From NCBI RefSeq assembly GCF_023370115.1, contig NZ_CP097160.1:496001-560000 (forward strand): 64,000 bases of DNA, in the 5' to 3' direction. The notes beneath the pieces are model-generated. The model ran no database searches. It was not told the origin of the DNA and saw only the letters and a list, made by a program, of their open reading frames with translations. Source of the DNA: Gulosibacter sediminis. GTDB lineage: Bacteria > Actinomycetota > Actinomycetes > Actinomycetales > Microbacteriaceae. Below are positions 8,479-15,650 of the stretch, piece after piece (within the stretch, counting starts at the first letter, position 1; each line of letters starts with the position of its first letter). Position numbers and translations under genes: made by a program.

Positions 8479-9509
8479 TGAGCGACTTCACCCGGCAGGC
8501 TGAGCCTGCCGTCTACGTGCTGCACGAGAACGAGGACTGGCTGCCGCCGCTGCGCGAGGCGTTCGCCGCGCCGGGTGTGCCGCTGCGCGAGATCGAACTC
8601 ACCGCCGGGTCGATCGACCTCGCGGCCGAGCCGCCGCAGGGCGTCTTCTGGTCGCGGCTCAGCGCGTCGTCGCACACGCGCGACCACGGCCACGCCAAGG
8701 AGTACGCCCGCGCCGTGCTGCGCTGGCTCGAGGCGCACGGCCGCCGGGTCGTGAATGGCTCGCACGTGATCGAGTTCGAGGTGTCGAAGGTTGCGCAGAC
8801 CGCGGCGCTCGCGGCGGCCGGGTTCGACGTGCCGCACACCGTCGCGGTGTTCGGCAAGGATGAGCTGGTCGCCCGCGCGGCCGAGCTCGCGACGCCATTC
8901 ATCACGAAGCACAACCAGGGCGGCAAGGGCCTCGGCGTGCGCCGCTTCGACAGCCTCGAGGAGTTCGTCGCGTACGTCGACGGGCCCGACTTCGAGGAGC
9001 CGATCGACGGCATCACGCTGCTGCAGGAGTACCTCGTCGGCGCCGAGGCGTTCATCACTCGCGCCGAGTTCGTCGACGGCGAGTTCGTCTACGCCGTGCG
9101 CGTCGACACGTCGGCCGGCAGCTTCGAGCTCTGCCCAGCCGAGGCGTGCGCCGTGCCCGTCGGCGCCGGTGGCGTCGAGGCGGAGGGCCTCGCGGCCGCG
9201 CCGATTCAACTCGGTGACTTCGCGCCGGCCGCCGCCGCGTGCGAGGTCGGCGCCGACAGCCTATTCAGCATCCGCGAGTCGGTGACGGTCGACGACGAGC
9301 TCATCGTGCGCCTGCGCGACTTCCTCGCCGCGAACCGCATCGAGATCGCCGGCATCGAGTTCATGGAGACGGTCGACGGCCGCCGCGTCGTCTACGACAT
9401 CAACACGAACACGAACTACAACCCCGACGTCGAGGCCATCGCCCCCGCGTCGGCCGCCGCATCCCTCGTTCGTGCCCTCGGCCGCGAACTCGACCAGCTC
9501 CGAAAGTAA
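8478..9509 (+). CDS. ATP-grasp family ligase-like protein
   Basis: A 343-residue protein with an ATP-grasp fold of the RimK/glutathione-synthase-like kind. The central ATP-binding part shows FITKHNQGGKGLGVRRF around residues 138-155, and the C-terminal metal-binding part shows IAGIEFMETVDGRRVVYDINTNTNYNP. ATP-grasp enzymes join a carboxylate to an amine or thiol through an acyl-phosphate. The substrate is unknown, and finding one in a flavin-monooxygenase operon is unusual. The GTG start overlaps the flavin reductase TAG by one base. Confidence 0.82.
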   Translation: MSDFTRQAEPAVYVLHENEDWLPPLREAFAAPGVPLREIELTAGSIDLAAEPPQGVFWSRLSASSHTRDHGHAKEYARAVLRWLEAHGRRVVNGSHVIEFEVSKVAQTAALAAAGFDVPHTVAVFGKDELVARAAELATPFITKHNQGGKGLGVRRFDSLEEFVAYVDGPDFEEPIDGITLLQEYLVGAEAFITRAEFVDGEFVYAVRVDTSAGSFELCPAEACAVPVGAGGVEAEGLAAAPIQLGDFAPAAAACEVGADSLFSIRESVTVDDELIVRLRDFLAANRIEIAGIEFMETVDGRRVVYDINTNTNYNPDVEAIAPASAAASLVRALGRELDQLRK

Positions 9510-9523
9510 GAAACCTTCCCCCG

Positions 9524-10576
9524 ATGCGCTTTGGCTACTGGACGCCGACGATGGATCGTTGGCTTCGCAACGTTGATGAGACCTTCCCGATCGACCTCGC
9601 GGCGCAGCAGCGCATCGCGCGCGCGGCCGAGCGGGTCGGCTTCGACATCACGCTGATTCTCGAACTCAACCTCAGCGACATCGGCGGGGCGGATGGGCCG
9701 GTGCTCGACGCCTGGTCGCTCGCCTCGGCGCTCGGGGCTTCGACTGAGAGGCTCGAGATCCTCGCGGCGATTCGCCCGATCTATCACCAGCCGGTGCAGC
9801 TCGCCGCGAAGCAGGCGGCGACGCTGCAGTACCTCACCGGCGGCCGATTCAGCCTCAACGTTGTGTCGGGTTGGTGGGCCGAAGAGGCGCGCCAGTACGG
9901 CATCGAGTTTGCCGCGCACGACGACCGCTACGCGTTCACGCGCGAGTACGTGGACGCGCTGACGACGCTCTGGCGCGACGACGTCGCGAACTTCGACGGC
10001 GAGTTCATCAAGTTTGAGGGCACGCACCTGCAGCCGAAGCCGAGCCCGGCCCCGCACATCTTCGCGGGCGGTGAGTCGCCGGCAGGCCGCGAATCCATCT
10101 CGCAGTACGCCGACTCATACCTGACCCACGGCGGCACCGTCGAAGAGCTGGGCGAGAAGATCGCCGACATGCGCGTGCGCCGCGAGGCGACCGGTCTCGC
10201 GCCGTTCAAGCACTTCGGCATGGCGGCCTTCGCGATCGTGCGTGACACCGAAGCCGAGGCCCTCGCCGAGCGCGAGCGCATTACGAACGTCGCCGAGGGC
10301 TCGCCGGGCTTCGAGTCGTACCAGGACTTCATCTCGAAGTCGGAGCTCAACGTCAACGTCTCACCCGAGGATTACTCGGTTTCGAATCGTGGCCTGCGCC
10401 CGAACTTCGTCGGCACGCCCGAACAGGTGGCCCGGCGCATCCTCGAGTTTGAGCGCGTCGGTCTCGACGTGCTGCTGTTCCAATTCGCCGACCCCGAGGG
10501 CGAGCTGATTCGCTTCGGCGAGCAGGTGATTCCGCTCGTCGAGCAGCTGCGGGCGGCCGAACTGGTCGGCCAATGA
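9524..10576 (+). CDS. LLM-class flavin monooxygenase, alkanesulfonate/SfnG-like
   Basis: A 350-residue FMN-dependent luciferase-like monooxygenase of the SsuD/SfnG type, which releases sulfite or sulfinate from sulfonates or sulfones. Features are MRFGYWTPTMDRWLRN at the start, ILELNLSDIGG, GGRFSLNVVSGWWAEEARQYG and the C-terminal FVGTPEQVARRI. SfnG (dimethyl sulfone) is my best guess, but substrate choice within the family cannot be read by eye. The ATG at 9524 fits the family N-terminus; the open frame extends upstream only as a shadow of the ATP-grasp gene. Confidence 0.85.
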   Translation: MRFGYWTPTMDRWLRNVDETFPIDLAAQQRIARAAERVGFDITLILELNLSDIGGADGPVLDAWSLASALGASTERLEILAAIRPIYHQPVQLAAKQAATLQYLTGGRFSLNVVSGWWAEEARQYGIEFAAHDDRYAFTREYVDALTTLWRDDVANFDGEFIKFEGTHLQPKPSPAPHIFAGGESPAGRESISQYADSYLTHGGTVEELGEKIADMRVRREATGLAPFKHFGMAAFAIVRDTEAEALAERERITNVAEGSPGFESYQDFISKSELNVNVSPEDYSVSNRGLRPNFVGTPEQVARRILEFERVGLDVLLFQFADPEGELIRFGEQVIPLVEQLRAAELVGQ

Positions 10577-11883
10577 CGACGCCCGGCGACGGCGTCGTGC
10601 CGCCGAACTACGACTGGGATGCGTTCGGTTTCGACACGCGCCAGGTGCACGCGGGCGAGCGGCCGAACGCCGATCACGGCGACCGAGTCGTGCCGATTCA
10701 CGTGAGCAATGCGTTTCGTTTCGACTCGTTTCAGGACACCTGGGATCGCTTCGCCGGTGTCGAAGATGGCCAACTCTATTCGCGGCACCTCAACCCGACG
10801 GTCGAGGTCGCCGAGCAGCGCATCGCCTCGCTCGAGGGCGGCTCGGGCGCGGTTGCGTTTGCCTCGGGCAGTGCGGCGATCATGGCGACGATTCTCGCGC
10901 TCTGCGGCCAGGGCGAGCATTTCGTTTCGACCGCGAGCATCTACAGCGGCACGATCGCCGGGTTCGAGCGCACGCTGAGCCGGCTCGGCATCTCGGTGTC
11001 GTTCGTCGCCGACTGGCGCGATGCCGACGAGTGGCGCGCGGCGCTGCGACCCGAGACCCGCGCGGTCTTCACCGAGACGATTCCGAACCCGAAGAACGAC
11101 ATTGTCGACGTCGCCGCGGTGGCGAAGGTGGCACGCGGGGCCGGCGTGCCGCTCATCGTCGACAACACCATAGGCACGCCCGCGCTGATCCGCCCGATCG
11201 AGCACGGTGCTGACATTGTCGTGCACTCGTCGACGAAGTTTCTCGGCGGCCACGGCGCGACGCTCTCGGGCGTCGTCGTCGACGGCAGCACGTTCGACTG
11301 GGCGGCGAATGCCGACCGTTACCCGCAGCTCGCCGACGCGGTGACGCGTTGGGGCGAGCGCCAGGCGTTTGCGCAGTTCATGCGCTTCAACCAGCTCTAC
11401 GACTTCGGCGCGACGCTTTCGCCGTTCAACGCCTTCCTGCTACAGCAGGGCCTCGAGACGCTGTCGCTCCGCCTCGAGCGGCACGCCGCGAACGCGCACG
11501 AACTCGCGCTCTGGCTCGCCGAACAGCCGGGCGTCGAGTCGGTCGACTACGCCGGGCTGCCTGGCAGCCGCGACTTCGAGCTCGCGCAGCGGCTCTATGA
11601 CGGACGCAGCGGCTCGGTGTTTTCGGTGACGGTTGCGGGCGGGCTCGAGGGCGCGCGCACCTTTATCGATCACCTACGGGTGTTCTCGCGCATGACGAAC
11701 ATCGGTGACACCCGCTCGCTCGTGATTCATCCCGGCACGACAACCCACGTGAACTTCACGCCCGAGCGCCGCGCCGCGCTCGGCATTCATGAGGGGCTCG
11801 TGCGGCTTTCGATCGGCATCGAGTCGGTCGACGACCTGCGCGCCGACCTTGCCGGCGCGCTCGCGGCGGTCGTGGCGCGGTAA
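10573..11883 (+). CDS. metY: O-acetylhomoserine sulfhydrylase (MetY-type PLP enzyme)
   Basis: A 436-residue Cys/Met-metabolism PLP enzyme that adds sulfide (or a thiol) to O-acetylhomoserine to make homocysteine. The family opening FDTRQVHAGERP, the phosphate-binding block YSRHLNPTVEVAEQRIASLEGG, SGSAAIMATILAL and the lysine motif HSSTKFLGGHG are present; the ~430-residue length matches MetY rather than MetB/MetC. It overlaps the upstream monooxygenase by ATGA. In this operon it would capture the reduced sulfur released from organosulfur compounds. Confidence 0.9.
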   Translation: MTTPGDGVVPPNYDWDAFGFDTRQVHAGERPNADHGDRVVPIHVSNAFRFDSFQDTWDRFAGVEDGQLYSRHLNPTVEVAEQRIASLEGGSGAVAFASGSAAIMATILALCGQGEHFVSTASIYSGTIAGFERTLSRLGISVSFVADWRDADEWRAALRPETRAVFTETIPNPKNDIVDVAAVAKVARGAGVPLIVDNTIGTPALIRPIEHGADIVVHSSTKFLGGHGATLSGVVVDGSTFDWAANADRYPQLADAVTRWGERQAFAQFMRFNQLYDFGATLSPFNAFLLQQGLETLSLRLERHAANAHELALWLAEQPGVESVDYAGLPGSRDFELAQRLYDGRSGSVFSVTVAGGLEGARTFIDHLRVFSRMTNIGDTRSLVIHPGTTTHVNFTPERRAALGIHEGLVRLSIGIESVDDLRADLAGALAAVVAR

Positions 11884-11918
11884 CTTTGCGCCTTTGGGGC
11901 GGGTGCGGCCCGGAAACG

Positions 11919-11993
11919 TGGACGAAGGCCGAGATTTCGGGTGTTTGAACGGGCTCAGCCCGTTCAAACCGCCAAAATCTCGGCCTTCGTCCA
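11919..11993. repeat. 75-bp nested palindrome between convergent genes
   Basis: Outer arms 11919-11937 and 11975-11993 are perfect 19-bp complements (core GGACGAAGGCCGAGATTT). Inner arms 11943-11954 and 11958-11969 are perfect 12-bp complements (core TTTGAACGGGC) around a 3-nt loop. Five mostly unpaired bases separate the two on each side. It lies 35 nt after metY and could end transcription from that side. Its size and two-part build also look like a palindromic repeat element that may recur in the genome. Confidence 0.8.
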
Positions 11994-11997
11994 ATCA

Positions 11998-12017
11998 CGT
12001 CGCGGCGAACCGCGACG
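11998..12017 (-). terminator. Hairpin after the DEAD-box helicase
   Basis: CGTCGCGG and CCGCGACG pair perfectly around a CGAA tetraloop, 10 nt past the helicase stop. No T-run follows on the minus strand, so its strength as an intrinsic terminator is uncertain. Confidence 0.5.
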
Positions 12018-12026
12018 AACGGCTAG

Positions 12027-13685
12027 CTAGCGGGTGCTCCCGCCGGGGCTCTGCGCGCGGCGGCCGCCGCGACGCTGGCCCGAACCCTGCGTCGGGAACT
12101 GGCTCGCGAACTTGCCCGAGGTTGAGCCCGAGCGCTGGCCCGAGCCGGAGCGCTGGCCGTTGCCCGACGTCGAACCCGAGCGCTGGCCCGAACCCGAGCG
12201 CTGGCCGGAGCCGGCGCGCTCGCCCGCGGGGCGGTGCCCGCCGGTGTTCTGCCGCGGGCTGTCGCCGCGCGACTGCGAGTCCTGACGACCCTGGCTCTGT
12301 CCCTGACCCGAACCGTTGCCACGACCGCGGCCACCGCGTGAACGCTTGCGCTTCGCGTTGGCGCCCTGCGAGCGGCCCTCGCCGGCGGGAGCCTGGCCGT
12401 TCGCGCGCTGCTGGGCGGCCTGCGCGTCGGCGCGCTTGCGCTCGGTGACCTTCGGGTCGACGCGCTGGGCGACCTCGCCCACGAGGGGCGCGACCGACGG
12501 GCTCGTCGCGGTGACCTGCTCGGGCGTGACGCGAATCTTCGCGGCGCGCAGCAGCTGCTTCATCTCGCCGCGCTGCTCGGGCAGCACGATGGTGACGACG
12601 TCACCCTCGTTGCCGGCACGCGCGGTGCGGCCCGAGCGGTGCAGGTAGGCCTTGTGCTCGACGGGCGGGTCGATGTGCACCACGAGGGTGACGCCATCGA
12701 CGTGCACGCCGCGCGCAGCGACGTCGGTCGCGACGAGCACCTTGGCCTCGCCACTCACGAACTCGGCGAGGTTGCGGTCGCGGGCGTTCTGCGAGAGGTT
12801 GCCCTGCAGCTCGACGGCGGGGATGCCCCGGGCCGTGAGGTGGCGCGCGAGCTTCTTCGCCTGGTGCTTCATGCGCGTGAAGAAGATGCGGCGGTCGGTG
12901 CCCGACGCGAGCGCCTCGATGAGCGCATCCTTCTCGGCCTTGCCCGCGACGTCGAACACGTGGTGGGTGAGCTGCGGCACGGGCGACTCGGCGCTGTCGA
13001 CCGAGTGGAGCACGGGGGAGTGGAGGTACTTCTTCACGACGCCGTCGACGCCACCGTCGAGGGTCGCGCTGAACAGCAGGCGCTGGCCGCGCTTCGGCGT
13101 GGCGTTGAGGATGCGGGTGACGACGGGCAGGAAGCCCATGTCGGCCATGTGGTCGGCCTCGTCGAGCACGGTGATCTCGACCGAGTCGAGGCTCACGACG
13201 CCCTGGCGCATGAGGTCGTCGAGACGACCCGGCGCGGCCACGACGATGTCGACGCCGCGGTTGAGTGCGTCTTCCTGGCGCTTCTGTGAGACGCCGCCGA
13301 AGATCGTGGTGACGCGCACGCCCATCGGGGTGCCGAGCATCTCGATGGTCTCGGCGATCTGCGTGACGAGCTCACGCGTCGGCGCGAGCACGAGGCCGCG
13401 CGGGTGCGCCTGCTTGCGCTTGGCCTGCGCATCCGTCGCGAGGTTCGCGACAAGCGGGATCCCGAAGGCGATGGTCTTGCCTGAGCCGGTGCGGCCGCGG
13501 CCGAGCACGTCGCGGCCGGCGAGCGAGTCGGGGAGAGTGTCGCGCTGGATGGGGAAGGCGGTGGTCTTGCCGTTCTGCTCGAGGGCGGCGGCCATTGGGG
13601 CCGGAACGCCGAGCTCGGCGAAGGTAGGTGAAGTCAAGTTGTGCTTTCGGTGTGCAGCCACGGGCTCCAGCGCGACGGATTGCAT
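12027..13685 (-). CDS. DEAD-box ATP-dependent RNA helicase
   Basis: A 552-residue RNA helicase. The core has the Q-motif region TFAELGVPAPM, Walker A GRTGSGKT (residues 64-71), PTRELVTQI, APGRLDDLM, DEAD in VLDEADHMADMGF, SAT (LFSATLDG) and the C-terminal VATDVAARGVHVDGV and HRSGRTARAG motifs. The last ~130 residues are a disordered, Gly/Ser/Arg/Gln-rich tail with repeated SGSGQRSG-type units, probably for RNA contact. ATG 13685 is chosen because a -10 TACATT (13693-13698 on the minus strand) lies 7 nt upstream, which suggests a leaderless mRNA. The frame runs on to 13736. Confidence 0.93.
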   Translation of the reverse strand: MQSVALEPVAAHRKHNLTSPTFAELGVPAPMAAALEQNGKTTAFPIQRDTLPDSLAGRDVLGRGRTGSGKTIAFGIPLVANLATDAQAKRKQAHPRGLVLAPTRELVTQIAETIEMLGTPMGVRVTTIFGGVSQKRQEDALNRGVDIVVAAPGRLDDLMRQGVVSLDSVEITVLDEADHMADMGFLPVVTRILNATPKRGQRLLFSATLDGGVDGVVKKYLHSPVLHSVDSAESPVPQLTHHVFDVAGKAEKDALIEALASGTDRRIFFTRMKHQAKKLARHLTARGIPAVELQGNLSQNARDRNLAEFVSGEAKVLVATDVAARGVHVDGVTLVVHIDPPVEHKAYLHRSGRTARAGNEGDVVTIVLPEQRGEMKQLLRAAKIRVTPEQVTATSPSVAPLVGEVAQRVDPKVTERKRADAQAAQQRANGQAPAGEGRSQGANAKRKRSRGGRGRGNGSGQGQSQGRQDSQSRGDSPRQNTGGHRPAGERAGSGQRSGSGQRSGSTSGNGQRSGSGQRSGSTSGKFASQFPTQGSGQRRGGRRAQSPGGSTR

Positions 13686-13692
13686 CGCGCAG

Positions 13693-13698
13693 AATGTA
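13693..13698 (-). promoter_or_regulatory. -10 box of the helicase gene
   Basis: TACATT on the minus strand ends 7 nt before the ATG at 13685. This spacing recurs at many starts in the window and suggests that transcription begins at or next to the start codon. Confidence 0.45.
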
Positions 13699-13931
13699 TC
13701 GTGACTTAGTCGGCGAGTGCGCAGGATGTTGCGCATCGGTTCGCCGCGGAAGAGTGCCGCACGGTGCTGGAATGCCCGGGCAAGTTACGTCAGCGACGAT
13801 GGGCCTCAAAGAGGACCGACTGCCTAGTCTACAGGCGCTTGGGATGCGCGGCCAGAGTCGGCGCCCCGGGCGCACGCAGAAATATGCCGCCGAACGCGAA
13901 CGCCCGGCGGCACGTAGCCGGCACGCTGCGG

Positions 13932-14112
13932 TTAGCCGCGTCGCCAGAGTGTCAGGTGGATGACGCCGCTCGGCGAAGTGACGGACTCGATGTTGAAGGT
14001 GCTCACCGGCGTGGCCGAACGGCGACTCGTGGGTTTGCTCAGCGCCGGTGCCGAAGCCGTCGAGCGAAATCGTGAAGTTGTGCACGCGAACGCGTGAGGT
14101 GGTGGAGGACAT
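13932..14112 (-). pseudogene. Remnant of a RibD/dihydrofolate-reductase-family gene
   Basis: The N-terminal ~36 codons from ATG 14112 read SSTTSRVRVHNFTISLDGFG and then EQTHESPFGHAGEH, the usual opening of a RibD-C/DHFR-like protein. Directly after it, in the +1-shifted frame, VSTFNIESVTSPSGVIHLTL ends in WRRG and a TAA at 13932; this is the family's C-terminus. The middle (roughly 120-150 residues) is missing and the joint is out of frame, so an internal deletion has destroyed the gene. It sits 26 nt downstream of the glyoxalase gene, as if once in the same operon. Confidence 0.78.
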
Positions 14113-14138
14113 CGTGGGTTCCTCTCGAATTTGGTGGG

Positions 14139-14519
14139 CTACGCGACCTGCTTGACCGCGAACCAGTTGCCTTCGGGGTCGGCGAAATTGAAGGTGGTCA
14201 TGCCACCCGCCTCGACGATGTCGCCGACCGTGGTGCCTGCCGCGGCGAGGCTGTCGCGCATCGCCGTGATGTCGGGGCTCTTGAAGAGGATGGACGGGGT
14301 CGCGAGGTCGAGCTCGGGCGAGGATTGCGCGACGACGTTGCGGTCGAACAGGGTGATGTGGGCGTCGGATGCGGCGGTCGGCGTGAGCTCGACGAAGAGG
14401 GTGGCGCCGTCGACCTGCTGGGCGTCGACCTCGGTGAAGCCGACGGTGTCGACCCAGAAGTCCGCGACATCGCGGGGGTTCTCGACGTAAATCATGACGT
14501 TGCCGAACTTGGTGATCAT
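14139..14519 (-). CDS. VOC/glyoxalase-fold protein
   Basis: A 126-residue vicinal-oxygen-chelate (glyoxalase/bleomycin-resistance type) protein. It shows the paired beta-alpha-beta-beta-beta modules: VMIYVENPRDVADFWVDTVGF early and ADPEGNWFAVKQ at the end. These proteins bind a metal or small ligand, and the function is not predictable. The ATG at 14519 has GGAGGC upstream. It heads a two-gene unit whose second gene is the broken RibD-family remnant. Confidence 0.85.
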   Translation of the reverse strand: MITKFGNVMIYVENPRDVADFWVDTVGFTEVDAQQVDGATLFVELTPTAASDAHITLFDRNVVAQSSPELDLATPSILFKSPDITAMRDSLAAAGTTVGDIVEAGGMTTFNFADPEGNWFAVKQVA

Positions 14520-14611
14520 GGCTGCCTCCGTGGCCTTGGCTTCGGTGTGGGGATGCTGGGCTCGGTCAGTATTGCGTGCGGAGGTGTGTGGTTGCCGAAG
14601 CCTGGCCCGTT

Positions 14612-14639
14612 TTGCGTTTCGCTCGAAACCCTGTAAAGT
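14612..14639 (+). promoter_or_regulatory. tRNA-Gln promoter
   Basis: TTGCGT at 14612-14617 and TAAAGT at 14634-14639 are separated by 16 bp, a good sigma-70-type arrangement. Transcription would start about 40 nt before the tRNA. Confidence 0.55.
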
Positions 14640-14685
14640 AATCCGTTGTGCCGCGGCCTCTTCCACGGGTCGGCGGGCGCACCAA

Positions 14686-14760
14686 TGGGGTATGGTGTAA
14701 TTGGCAACACGACGGTTTCTGGTACCGTTATTCTTGGTTCGAGTCCAGGTACCCCAGCCA
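14686..14760 (+). tRNA. tRNA-Gln (anticodon CTG)
   Basis: The acceptor arms TGGGGTA and TACCCCA, the D arm containing GGTGTAATTGGCAAC and the T arm GGTTCGAGTCC fold into a cloverleaf. The anticodon stem ACGGT/ACCGT encloses the loop TTCTGGT, giving CTG, which reads CAG codons. The discriminator G (14757) is followed by an encoded CCA at 14758-14760. Confidence 0.95.
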
Positions 14761-14767
14761 ATCGAAG

Positions 14768-14796
14768 CCCTCGCGAGAGCGAGGGTTTGTTCGTTT
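14768..14796 (+). terminator. Terminator of tRNA-Gln
   Basis: CCCTCGC and GCGAGGG form a 7-bp stem with a GAGA loop, followed by TTTGTTCGTTT. It begins 7 nt after the tRNA. Confidence 0.7.
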
Positions 14797-14817
14797 CCGG
14801 TGGATGTTTGCCGGAAG

Positions 14818-14867
14818 CAACAAGGGGCGTGCGCCGACCGAAGTCGGCGCACGCCCCTTGTTGTGGC
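14818..14867 (-). terminator. Strong terminator of the F420-reductase-type gene
   Basis: A perfect 21-bp inverted repeat (14818-14838 and 14843-14863) with a CGAA tetraloop. It starts 13 nt past the stop of the minus-strand gene at 14876 and can also stop readthrough from the tRNA side (TTGTTG follows on the plus strand). Confidence 0.8.
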
Positions 14868-14875
14868 TGCGAAAA

Positions 14876-15454
14876 CTACGCGACGACCGCGAAACCGCTC
14901 GTCCACTGAATCTTCTCGCCTGCAGCGAGCGTGAGCTGCAGGAAGCCGAGGGCCTCGAGCTCGTGCGCGCGCTTGAGCGAACCGGCGTCAATGGCCTTGA
15001 GGCCGCCCGCAACCACGGCGTTCACGAGCTGCGACTTGGCGTCGGTGTCGTCGCCCGCGACGAGCACGGTGGTGGCGTTCTCGCCGACCTTGCCCGAGGC
15101 AAGCGTCGCGGCGAAGTTCGTGTTGAAGGCCTTGAGTACGCGAGCGCCCGGCAGCTGCTTCTGCAGCTCAGCCGCGGCGGAGCTGCCCTCGGGCACGACG
15201 AGCGAGTCGAAGGTCTCGAAGTTGAGCGGGTTGGTGATGTCGACGACAACCTTGCCACTGAGCTGCTCGCCGTAGTTCGCGACGATTTCGGCGAGGGCGG
15301 GGTAGGGCACTGCGAGCACGACGACGTCGCCCGAGATGGTGGCGCCCGCACCCTGTTCGTGCGTGATGTGGTCGACCGAAGCGCCGCCGGCAGCGAGGAC
15401 GCCGCCGATCGCGTTGGCCATGTTGCCAGTGCCGAAGATCGTGAAGGTGGTCAT
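14876..15454 (-). CDS. F420H2:NADP+ oxidoreductase-type NAD(P)-binding protein
   Basis: A 192-residue, single-Rossmann-domain protein of the NADPH-dependent F420 reductase (Fno/Npd-like) family. It opens with TIFGTGNMANAIG (dinucleotide-binding loop), and has VVVLAVPYPALAEIV, VVVDITNPLN and AFNTNFAATLASG blocks typical of the family. Members shuttle hydride between NADPH and F420 or act on unknown substrates; F420 use here is inferred from similarity only. The upstream region has an operator-like inverted repeat over a good promoter. Confidence 0.85.
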   Translation of the reverse strand: MTTFTIFGTGNMANAIGGVLAAGGASVDHITHEQGAGATISGDVVVLAVPYPALAEIVANYGEQLSGKVVVDITNPLNFETFDSLVVPEGSSAAAELQKQLPGARVLKAFNTNFAATLASGKVGENATTVLVAGDDTDAKSQLVNAVVAGGLKAIDAGSLKRAHELEALGFLQLTLAAGEKIQWTSGFAVVA

Positions 15455-15485
15455 GATTGAACTCCTTTTCGTGCCGCAGCTCTTT

Positions 15486-15532
15486 GTTGCAGCTTCAAGT
15501 AAATAGAAGCACGATTCACTTCAAGGTGCAAC
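15486..15532 (-). promoter_or_regulatory. Promoter and operator-like inverted repeat of the F420-reductase-type gene
   Basis: GTTGCAGCTTCAAGT (15486-15500) and ACTTCAAGGTGCAAC (15518-15532) are inverted repeats with 13 of 15 matches and a 17-bp spacer. On the minus strand the -35 TTGCAC (15526-15531) and -10 TCTATT (15502-15507) are 18 bp apart and lie within the repeat, so a bound dimer would cover the promoter. The size and symmetry suit an HxlR- or MarR-like regulator, which is a guess. Confidence 0.55.
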
Positions 15533-15590
15533 TAATTGGGGAGATGTGGAGGGAACTTCAAGCTCGCGTCACGGATGCGTCGGGAAACGA

Positions 15591-15628
15591 GAGTGGGGTG
15601 CCGACCAATACTGGCCAGCACCCCACTC
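15591..15628 (-). terminator. Hairpin after the aldolase gene
   Basis: GAGTGGGGTGC and GCACCCCACTC pair perfectly over 11 bp with a 16-nt loop. It begins about 23 nt beyond the stop of the minus-strand operon ending at 15651, and is best read as its terminator, though no clear T-run follows. Confidence 0.55.
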
Positions 15629-15650
15629 GGCACAACTATGTCGTCGAACC

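Noticed and set aside
12110-12225. Regularly spaced GAGCGCTGGCCCGA-type words resembling a short repeat array
   Set aside because: They encode the Gly/Ser/Gln/Arg repeats of the helicase tail in frame. There are no unique spacers, so this is not a CRISPR array.
13686-13736. Longer N-terminus of the helicase from ATG 13736
   Set aside because: The extra 17 residues overlap a -10 box placed exactly 7 nt before the ATG at 13685, the pattern seen at other starts here.
13373-14112. 246-codon minus frame from ATG 14112 as an intact protein
   Set aside because: Only its first ~36 residues resemble a family. The rest runs through the remnant in the wrong frame and into the helicase gene antiparallel to its codon usage.
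14686-14875. tRNA-Gln as an integration site of a mobile element
   Set aside because: No integrase and no repeated tRNA 3' end is visible nearby; the following hairpins are terminators.
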